This document shows positions 35,183 to 44,700 of a stretch of DNA of 64,000 nucleotides, piece by piece. Location of the stretch: the NCBI GenBank assembly GCA_036435485.1, contig CM071595.1, positions 7,802,001 to 7,866,000 of the forward strand, written 5' to 3'. A model generated the notes under the pieces. That model worked only from the letters and a program-made list of their open reading frames with translations. It was not told the DNA's origin and did not search any database. The position numbers and the translations under genes were made by a program. Within the stretch, counting starts at the first letter, position 1. Each line of letters opens with the position of its first letter. The DNA comes from Saposhnikovia divaricata (lineage: Eukaryota > Streptophyta > Magnoliopsida > Apiales > Apiaceae).

Positions 35183-36400
35183 GCTGCAAAGACATAATCA
35201 AAATACAACTGTTAGCTAGAGCTTCTGCTGCATAATATGTAAGATCTACTACATGAATAACGGTTTAAGCTGAGACCAAAATGAGTTCACCTTTCATTAA
35301 TATACTAATAAGATTCTTTTGTTTCCGCATTTATGCGAGTCTAGCTTGAGTGGATGGCCATACATATAACTGATATTAGTTGCATGATGTCCAAACCCTA
35401 ATTAAAGTGCAATCGCTTATGAAAATGAACACGCCTAATCTCATATTATTTCCACTACAAGAAATCTGGCCATTTACGACGGATTTTTTGAACTAAAACC
35501 GTCATAAATGCGGTCAATTACGATGGAAAGTATCCGTCGTTTTTGCTCGAGTAGAAAGTTCACAAAAACAACAAACTATAACTATTGTAACTACTCAAGA
35601 ATTCTTACTTTTGATCGTTATAACTCTACCGATCCGACAAGCTCTTAATTAAAAATTTAACTTATAACTAAATTAATTTTAAACAACAAACTGTTGTAAC
35701 TACTCAAGATCATGCACCTTTTATGGAGATGAAGACTAGGATCATAGGATATGTTCTCAGAATTATGAGATTTTAATTAACCCTCTAAATTATGGGATCG
35801 AAAGGATATTAATACAGAAATGTACGGAAGCTCATTCTCATTCATAATCTCTTGATCCAAGCGACCCCTTCATATATTCAAATTGAACTAATCATATATA
35901 TAAATGTAGGTAAAAAAATGATATTAGGAAATAATTACCTTGATAGATAAAGATTTCCTCACCAGAAACCCTAGTTATCAAGCAACTGATCGACTATGGT
36001 AGGCAGTTTGCTGGAAAGATCTGATTCACTCGAGTAGTTTCCACTTAGATCAGCGTGCACCGCGAATATGTGTTCAAACTGATCATGTACAGATCTAGAG
36101 AGCTTAGCTATCCCCCAAACATAAGAAGGAAAGAAAAAACAAATAAGAACTGAAAATTTTACACATTGATATAAATATAGACATTGCTATCATGTAGTCG
36201 TTTTCGATATCTTATAGCTAGTGGGTTGAGCCTTGATTGCTGGAAAAGCTTACCGAAAAGAATGAGATTGGTGGAGGCGCCTGGAAAACGATCGTAGCAC
36301 AATTATTCCAATCACTATACCTCCCACCAGCAACTGATAAAGACTCTCTATATATACTACAAAAATATGATTACATATTTGTAACACACACACTTAAGTG
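35183..36400 (-). promoter_or_regulatory. 5' flank of the NAC gene
   Basis: On the minus strand a TATA-like stretch (tatatatagagag) lies near 36345-36360, about 1.17 kb upstream of the ATG. With the intervening sequence it would imply a long or intron-containing 5' UTR. This is suggestive only. A CACTA terminus (35454) lies within this stretch. Confidence 0.35.
35454..35560 (+). mobile_element. CACTA terminal fragment
   Basis: Starts cactacaagaaatctggcc and continues with acgacgga / ccgtcgt sub-terminal motifs, like the element at 1831-2464. The opposite terminus was not found nearby, so it is a truncated or very diverged copy. Confidence 0.65.
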
Positions 36401-36626
36401 AGGATTCATCATGTTTTGGCAAAACATTACTGGCTAAGACAAGATTTAGAGTCTGTGTATTTTAGGATTTGGAGTTGTCTTGAGCTTCACTCTTTTGTAT
36501 ACACCTTTTATAAAATTAACAAGCTTAATTAATTACATTAATTATAAGTACTGTTCATGTACCATAATTTAAAGAATATTATCGGATATTTGGAAGTTAG
36601 AGGTTTAAGAAAAGAGTAGTAGTAGA

Positions 36627-36775
36627 GGTACCAAATTGGGTACTAAAATTTGTTACCAAATGACATGACACTAATTAATTGGATGATCCTGGCGGGTCCA
36701 TATTACAATTATGATCAATCAAAACAATGTCACGTCATTTTGTAACAATTTTTGGTACCCAATTTTGTACCCATA
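36627..36775. mobile_element. Small foldback MITE (about 145 bp)
   Basis: The left arm ggtaccaaattgggtac...tgttaccaaatgacatgaca pairs with the right arm tgtcacgtcattttgtaaca...ggtacccaattttgtaccca. The inverted arms are about 47 bp around a short centre. The superfamily is uncertain because I cannot define the target duplication. Confidence 0.7.
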
Positions 36776-36834
36776 GCATTTTTCTTAAGAAAAAGTTAGA
36801 GGTTGAGCTAAATTAGAGTTTTGACCATTTGAAA

Positions 36835-37110
36835 TCCCTTATATTAGTGTTTGGTAGTTAGCGGATTGAAATAGTTTTTTTAGACTCAAAAAGCTAATTT
36901 TTAAAACGCTACTTGGAGGAGATTTTTCAATTAAAAGATTATGAATTTTTAGTTAATATACAAACAACGCTAATTATCAAACAATTTCATATAAAGCATT
37001 TAACTTAATCCGTTAATCAAAACAGTTAATTCAATTTATTAGTCAAACATTTAATCAAATTCATTAACCACTAATCACTAATAGCTAATTATCAAACAGA
37101 TCCTTATCTA
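36835..37110. mobile_element. hAT-like MITE (about 275 bp)
   Basis: The left end gtttggtagttagcgg and the right end (reverse complement gtttgataattagctatta) are imperfect inverted repeats of the 'tttggtaattagc' type seen in plant hAT-derived MITEs. No clean 8-bp target duplication was found. No coding capacity. Confidence 0.5.
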
Positions 37111-37537
37111 GCTAGGCTGGTCCTTCACACAACTCAACGGAGATAATTAAAGTGATTAGATATTAGTTGAAGTCGTTAACAGCAGCTCCATGCTGCCTGA
37201 GGTTGGCACTCGACCTAATAATTTCTTAGTTCTTTTACAAAACACATCCAGTACAATATTTTTCTATATTATTTTACCCCCACGATTTTGGACCCCCACG
37301 AACCGACCCAATTGACTTCGACTAAGACATTTCTCCAAATTAATTATCATTTTTCCAGTGTGATTAAAAATATGTATTCCTTTCGTCTCGTGAGGTATAA
37401 ATTTTCCCTTTTTGAATGTCCTAAAAAATAAACATATCCTTTATATATAGTACTCTCTCCGTATCATAATTCTTTTCCTGTTTGCTGAATTTCACGGGTT
37501 TTAAGATAGTTGAGAATGAATATTGATTTTTTATGGT

Positions 37538-38046
37538 TGTTGTGGATTAAAAACTAGGTTGAAATTATTGTGGCTAGGGTTTGTGTATTTAATGCTAGGG
37601 TTCGTGAGCTTCGTGCTTTAATGGCTGCTTCTGCGTTCGAGACTAAGCGGTCCTCACATATTGCCTACGTATCTCAAGGTCGAGAATCAAGCCAAGACGT
37701 AGTTCTGAGGTGAGGGGTCAGGCCCTTTATATAGGCTGAGAAGCCTTAGAATTATGGTAGGATTTGGAGACTTGGTGGGCAAGTCTTTGAGGAATGTTCT
37801 AGATCTATTCCTTGTAGCAATCAGTTTCCATATTGAATTGGATGCCTTATTGGATAAGTCTGAAGGGGATATTATCCTTATCCAACTCTTATTTGCTGAG
37901 CTGTTTATTACCCTTAATATTAATTACGAAATTAATATTATAATTGGGGTTTTGGGCCCAGCTGGTGGGCCCCACATTTGGACCATTCTTGGCCTAATTA
38001 ATGCCACATTAAATGTGTCTTTAGGGCTTATTTTCAGCCCATATCA
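37538..38046 (-). repeat. Retand 3' LTR (509 bp)
   Basis: In minus orientation it begins TGATATGGGCTGAAAATAAG and ends in TTCCACAACA-type sequence (here aatccacaaca). It is the same length as the partner at 47528-48036, with seven single-base differences and no indels. The 111-codon frame inside is repeated in both LTRs and is not a gene. Confidence 0.96.
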
Positions 38047-38060
38047 TTTGCCCCCCAACT
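38047..38060 (-). other. Retand polypurine tract
   Basis: On the minus strand agttggggggcaaa lies immediately before the TG of the 3' LTR. Confidence 0.9.
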
Positions 38061-38574
38061 TCTTAGGAAAACTGATCAGGTTTTCATAGAAGTTATATTT
38101 GCCTTAATCGAGACTCGGGGTCGTTTTTATCCCTTACCTGGGACTTCTTAATTTTCCTACCCTTATATGGGAATTTTGGTTTACACTAGTGTTTCACGAG
38201 TATCGTCTTGATTGTAAAGTGTGGAGCGACCTACACATTTACGACGACTTGCCTTATTCGAGGCTTTAACCTGTGCTTGCTTCTAGCAATTTCGGCACTT
38301 TTATTCAGCTTTTATGCATTATGAGCATAAATGGTTGCTCAATTTGTCAAGAAAATATTTCTATAATTTTTCTCGTAATTTTCTATACTTTTCCTAATAT
38401 TTTAGGAATTTTTATGTACTCACAGGTATTTTCCGTAATTATTCCTAACAATTCAGGAATTTTTATGTACCCACAGGTATTTTAATTATTTTTGGAAATT
38501 ATTTTTTCAATTTCCCAATATTATTTTTCAGAATTTTTAAAGGATTAACTTTAAAAAGTCATTCTGCCATGAAA

Positions 38575-39065
38575 ATACTTCTTGGGCGTGGGTACCCCCG
38601 CCAAGGAGACACTTTCCTTAGGCACGCCTAGGAAATTTGGTCTCCTGGGCGTGGGTGTACCTTCGTCCTTTAAAAGTCATCCTGGGCGTGGGTACCCCCG
38701 CCAAGGAGACACCCTCCTTGGGCACGCCTAGGGGGTTTGGTCTCCTGGGCGTGGGTGTACCTTCGTCCTTTAAAAGTCATCCTGGGCGTGGGTACCCCCG
38801 CCAAGGAGACACCCTCCTTGGGCACGCCTAGGGGGTTTTGTCTCCTGGGCGTGGGTATGCCATTCTCTAAGAAAAGTCAAGTTAGGCGTGGGTACCCCCG
38901 CCAAGGAGACACCTTCCTTAGGCACGCCTAGGAGGTTTGGTCTCCTGGGCGTGGGTATAGCCTCCTTTAAGGAAAGTCGAGTTGGGCGTGGGTACCCCCG
39001 CCAAGGAGACACCTTCCTTAGGCACGCCTAGGAGGTTTGGTCTCTTGAGCGTGGGTATGCCCTTT
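38575..39065. repeat. 100-bp tandem repeat in the Retand 3' region (about 5 copies)
   Basis: The phrase gggcgtgggtacccccgcc starts at 38584, 38684, 38784, 38884 (variant) and 38984, an exact 100-bp period. It alternates with ggcacgcctagg and tctcctgggcgtgggt half-units. Copies 2 and 3 are nearly identical. It is much more GC-rich than its surroundings. The short frames here are read-throughs of the repeat. Tandem arrays at this site are known in Tat/Ogre elements and can seed satellites. Confidence 0.95.
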
Positions 39066-39248
39066 TAATTGGGCCTCCTGCCTTTAAATTCTGATGGGCT
39101 TTTATCCTATTTTCTAAAAATGTCATAGAACATTCTAGAATTAATTCAAAATTTGAATTTCATGGGCTTCCCGCCTATTCAAAGGCCCAGTCACCTGTTG
39201 ACAGCCCATTTACTTGATATAACCGGTTGAGTGACCAACCATGAACTC

Positions 39249-39256
39249 TATAAAAG
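39249..39256 (+). promoter_or_regulatory. TATA box of the antisense gene
   Basis: tataaaag on the plus strand, followed about 25-35 bp later by a C/T-rich stretch (ccctcatttctcatctcac) that could be the transcription start. The ATG of the antisense gene is 235 bp downstream. The position relative to the spliced frame supports a dedicated promoter. Confidence 0.65.
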
Positions 39257-39483
39257 AGTAGTGTGCGTCCCTCATTTCTCATCTCACTTTTCAGCAAAAA
39301 TTATCTCTCCTTTACCACAAATACTTTCCAAAAAGCTCTGCTAGGGTTCTGTCGCGAGGCGATTTCCGGCGTCTTTCCTCCGTCCTGTTTTCCAGTTTCT
39401 GTTTGAAGATCGTTGAATCTTCATCTTCTCCAACTTCTTTTTTCAACACTTCCGGGTTTCAAGCCTTCAAGGGAAGCATTTCA

Positions 39484-41319
39484 ATGAAAGATTCTAGCTC
39501 TTCAGGCCAGTCTCAACTCGCTAACACTTCTACCACCGCTCCACGGCTTACAAGGGGTAAGAACCCTAAAACATCTCTTGTCCATGCTAGTGTTTTTTCC
39601 CTTAGAGATCTTTTAAATGAGTTTGGTCAAGCTTTTCCAAATATGCTTCATTTAGATGCTTATGAGTATAAATCGAAATACAAACAACATAGGGTAGATA
39701 TTCTAGCCCAACTTTTTCATATTAATGGGCCTTATAGGGCCGTTGCTCCGGCCTCAAATGAAAGGGCTTGTCACCCAAAGCCTGGGGCCATTAGGGTTTA
39801 TAAAGAGACTTTTTATGCTGGTTTTCGCCTTCCTCCTCCTCCTTTTGTTTATCGTCTTTTGGCCGAAGCCAGGGTTTGTCCAACCCAACTTATGCCAAAT
39901 GCATGGCGTTTTATCTATTATTTCATGGTCCAATGTAAGAAACATGGGCTTGACCCAGTATTTCTGTTTTTCGATATTTATTCAAATTTGTCAATTCTTC
40001 TGACAATTCGGGCTGGGTCAAAATCCAACATCGTTCTTTAGCCCGTTCTTGTTTTGTTTCGGATTCCGCTGCTGATTCCCTTCCTAATTGGAAGAGGGAA
40101 TGGGTTTATATCTTTTTGGATGGGGATGATTGGGACAACTATTTTCGGCCCAATTTCTGCAGAGCCGTTGATGGGCCTGTCAGGAGTATAAAATTGGGCG
40201 TGGAAGAAGAGGCTGCCATAACTTTGTTAACATCTGATAATTTGCATCAATGTGCAAATTTGATTTCTGAAGATTCGTTGCAGGCCCATGGGCTAAGCGA
40301 TTTGGGCCCTGAGGGTAATTCTCACCTCTTGCTTTGTTAACATTTTATGCTAGATATAACTTTCTAACTTTTTTGTAATCATTTTGCAGCCAAAGCTGCT
40401 CTGGGAGCAATTTTTAAGCAGAGGGAGACTGCTGCTACTGCTAGGGTGGTAACAGAGAACCCTAGGGCCAAAAGGGCCAGGACAGATGAAGCTTCTTCCG
40501 CGGTGGAGCGTGTTCCTGCTTTTCTTCAAGAAAAGCCAGTTCCTATTGAGGAAGACCTCACTCCCTTTACAGTGGGATGGGGTTTATGCAATAGGGACAC
40601 AGCTGTAGGTGATTCTAGGGCTGCAGCTGAGTGGTCCAGGAGCGTGGTTACTCCACGAGATAGGGTCCACATTGTGGAGTCCTCTGATGACTTGCAGATT
40701 GAGCTTCTTGGGGCTCAAGCTGTTGCTTCGGTAATTTCTTATTCAACTTCTTTAATTTAATTGTATTTACGTTTCCCTTATTCACTTGTTTTCTTTGCAG
40801 ATGAACGCCTACCTTCAGGCCGCTGTTCATAACCTGAAGGAGGTGCGTGCTGATAAGACTATTGCTGAGAGGGACAGAGACAGATACTTTGACTCTTCTG
40901 AGGCAAATTTTGCTCGTTTTAGGGAGGTGGAGAAGGAGCTGGCTGCTGAGAAGGAGAAGAACAGGAAGCTACAGCTGGAGGTGCAGCAGAACAGGGAACA
41001 CATCATTGCTGATTACAAGGCTTCTAAGGACTTTCAAGATGTCCTGAATGCCGAGTATGATGCAAACTTTCCTGGTACCTTCAAGGAGTGTTGGGAGGGG
41101 ATCATCGAGGAGCTGAGTGGGAAGATTGAGGGGGTATCCCTGGAGAGGTTCCCGGTACCTGCTATCCCTGGAGTGACAGCGGCTATGGAGGTTGCTACAG
41201 AGACAGCTGTGGATGAGGACTCTCAGCCCACTCAGGATCCACCTTCTTCTCCCGGGATAGAGGCAGTAGATCCTTCTTCTACCCAGGGAGATGTTGTTGT
41301 TGATGACCTAGATGCATAG
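39484..41319 (+). pseudogene. Antisense intron-containing extra gene of the Retand element (one frameshift)
   Basis: Runs opposite to gag-pol, in the gap between integrase and 3' LTR. Exons 39484-40314, 40390-40730 and 40801-41319 join at GT-AG sites with matching phases. A one-base deletion near 39980 breaks exon 1; apart from it about 563 codons are open. The N-terminal half has the plant-transposon-associated block FYAGFRLPPPPFVYRLL...PNAWRFIYYFMVQC (the 'putative gypsy type transposon' family, from memory). A Lys/Arg-rich AKRARTDE segment could act in nuclear import. The last exon is a strongly charged coiled coil (YLQAAVHNLKEVRADKTIAERDRDRYF...VEKELAAEKEKNRKLQLE) with an acidic Pro/Ser tail. 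Its role is not established. Antisense ORFs here are known for this lineage. Confidence 0.75.
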
Positions 41320-41728
41320 ATGGCCCTGCGTGGCTTATTTCTGTTTTTTATCTTTATTTATTCTGAACTTTTGCCCTTCGGGGCTTATGACTTAACTTAT
41401 CTATGTAATAGTTTCTTTTGTTTCCATGTTCTCATTTTTGGCTTATAGTTCGTTAAACTTTAGAATTTCTCAAGTACTTGGCCCCCTGGCTGGTACTAAA
41501 CTCACAAGCTAGTTCAACGTTTGCCTTTCGTGTTTATTTTAACAAAGAGAAATAACTCATAGAGAAAACAGTATAAATTCCATTATGCTGTCAAAGGATA
41601 TCAATAGAATGGGTTCAACCCTTACATAAATACTCTATCTTCTACTGGGAGCAACATGCTCTAAAATGGTTTCATTCGAACCTTATTCCTAATAAATAGA
41701 TAAAAGTCCAAGCCTTTGTCAAAAGAAC

Positions 41729-44700
41729 TTAAACATAATAAACTTTGAGGTTCACAGCATGCCAAGTTCGGGGCACCTCAACCCCGTCCAAGGTTTCTAA
41801 CTTGTAGGATCCTCGTCCTAACACCTTTCTGACTAGATATGGTCCTTCCCAATTTGGTGCTAACTTTCCTTTCTGGCCAACTCCTGAGGCTTCAATCTTC
41901 CTTAAAACCATGTCACCTTGTCGAAAGAATCTTTCCTTAACTCTCTGGTTGTAGTGAAAAGAGGCTCTCTTCTGATATTCAGCATTCTTTGCATTAGCTT
42001 CATCTCTAACTTCATCAATTAAGTCAAGGGCAAGTCTCATTCCTTCGTCATTAGTTTCTGGCTCATATGCCTCAACTCGAGGTGATGCTTGCATGATCTC
42101 AAAAGGCACAACTGCCTCGGCTCCATAAGCCAGAAAAAATGGGGTTGCTCCAGTTGTTACCTTACAAGTGGTACGATATGCCCAAAGTATGGGCAACAAT
42201 TCATCTACCCAAGTGTTCCTAGAGCGTTCGACCCTCTTTTTCAGTCCATCAAGGATAATTCGATTAGCTACCTCAGCTTGCCCATTGGCTTGTGGGTGTG
42301 CCACCGAGGTAAAACGGAGCTCAATCGCATTCTCTTCACAATACTTCTTGAACTCTTCATTATTGAACTGTGTCCCATTGTCTGTTACAAGGATTCGTGG
42401 GATTCCGTATCTGCAGATTATGTTCTCCCAAAAGAACTGGGAAACTTGCTTGGTGGTTATCTTGGCCAGAGGTTTAGCCTCAATCCACTTAGTGAAGTAA
42501 TCAATGGCCACTATTAGGAATTTCCTTTGCGCCGAAGCCATGGGAAAAGGCCCAAGTATATCCATCCCCCACATTGCAAATGGAATGGGAGAGTTAATTG
42601 AAGTTAAGATCTCAGGCGGTTGCCTCACAATTGGGGCATGCTTATGGCATCTCTCGCATCTCTTGACATAGTTTTGTGCATCAGCCAACATCTCCGGCCA
42701 ATAGAACCCTAAACGAATTATCTTGTGAGCTAGGGCTCTGCCCCCCAAGTGTTGCCCACAGATCCCTTCATGAACTTCTTCCAATGCTTCTCTTGCCTCT
42801 TGAGGCCTTAAACATTTCAAGTATGGGATGACAAACGACCTCTTGTACAAAATGCCTTCAATCAAAGTGTATCTCAATGCTCTTACTGAAAGTTTTCGTG
42901 CCTCCAAGGCATTGTCTGGGAGCCATCCGGTCTCAAGGTGTGCCTTGATAGGGTCTATCCAAGAGCATCCTACATCAATTGGTGCCAATAGCTTTGAGTT
43001 AACGGTCGGGGCCTTCAAGACCTGAAAATAGACACTCCCAGCATAATTTTCTATCTCGGAAGAAGCAAATTTAGACAGGGCATCGGCCTTAATGTTTTCC
43101 TCTCTTGGAATGTGCTCAACATAGCATTCCTCAAACTGGGACATAACAACCTTTACTACCCTCAAGTATTTTGCCATAGTCTCATCCTTAGCCTCGAATT
43201 CACCATTTACTTGTGATACCACAAGCCTTGAATCTCCACAAACTTTGAGATTTTTGACCCTCATGATTCTGGCCAAACCCAAACCAGCTATTAATTCCTC
43301 ATACTCCGCCTCATTGTTGGTAGTAGGAAAATCCAACTTTAAAGCGTACTCAACTGTGAACCTATCGGGGCTTTGCAAAACCAAACTTGCACCACTAGAT
43401 TTTGTTTTTGATGCTCCATCAAAATAGAGCACCCAATATTCCTTCAGATCAGGTGTAAGTTCCTCTTCTTTTTTCTCTTGCCCAGGGGTAGTCATTATCT
43501 CTTGCCCCCCGACTTCTTGGATTTTAATAGTGCATTCAACCACGAAGTCAACTAATGCCTGAGCTTTGATAGCTGTCCGAGGCTTGTATGTGATATCAAA
43601 CTCTCCTAACTCAATCGCCCATTTGATTAGCCTTCCACTGGCCTTAGGGCTATGCAATATGTTCCTCAACTGCTGGTTTGTCAGAACTTGAATCTTATGT
43701 GCCTGAAAGTAAGGCCGCAGCTTCCTTGAGGCAGTTACTAATGCCAAAGCAAACTTTTCTATGGGTGAGTAATTCAACTCAGCCCCATGCAACACTTTGC
43801 TCACATAGTAGATAGGTTTCTGGACTTTCTCCTCTTCCCGAATAAGGACAGCACTCAGGGCTTGTTCGGATACCGCCAGGTATAAACAAAGAATCTCCCC
43901 AGGACTTGGTTTGGTCAACAACGGGGCTTCAACCATGTACTTCTTCAGTTGCTCAAAGGCCTCTTGGCTCTCAGGCGTCCACTCAAAATTTTTCACCTTT
44001 TTTAACGCTTGGAAGAAAGGCAAGCATTTGTCTCTAGACTTGGAGATGAATCTTCCTAAAGCTGCAACTCGGCCTGTCAACCTCTGCACATCTCTTATAG
44101 AGCGTGGTGGCTCCATGTCTAAAATCGCCTTGATCTTGTCAGGATTGGCCTCAATGCCTCTCTTTGAAACCATCAGTCCTAAAAACTTTCCAGATCCAAC
44201 GCCAAAAGCACACTTGGCGGGATTCAACATCATCTTATGGTGCCTCAGCACTTCAAATGCCTCTCTGAGGTGTTTGATATGATCAGCCTTGAGTAGGCTC
44301 TTAACTAACATGTCATCAACATATACCTCCATGGTTTTTCCAATCAGATGGGCGAATATCTTATTCACCAATCGTTGGTAAGTAGCTCCTGCATTCTTTA
44401 GACCAAAAGCCATGACAAGATAACAGAAGACACCAAAGTCAGTTATGAAAGATACCTTAGGTATGTCATCCTTGTGCATCTTAATCTGATTATAGCCGCT
44501 GAATCCATCCATGAAGCTTAACATCTCATGTCCAGCTGTGGCATCTATCAACATATCAATCCTTGGGAGGGGAAAACAATCTTTTGGACATGCATCATTC
44601 AGGTCAGTGAAGTCTATACACATCCTCCACTTCCCATTCGCTTTCTTGACCATCACAGGGGTTGCTAACCATTCGGGAAACTGAATCTCTTCAATAAAAC

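Noticed and set aside
37754..38089. 111-codon frame, repeated at 47744-48055
   Set aside because: Both copies are LTR sequence, hydrophobic and overlapping the polypurine-tract border; not a gene.
38637..39012. Repetitive frames on both strands (Gly/Pro-rich)
   Set aside because: Generated by the 100-bp tandem repeat, whose period gives long open frames by chance.
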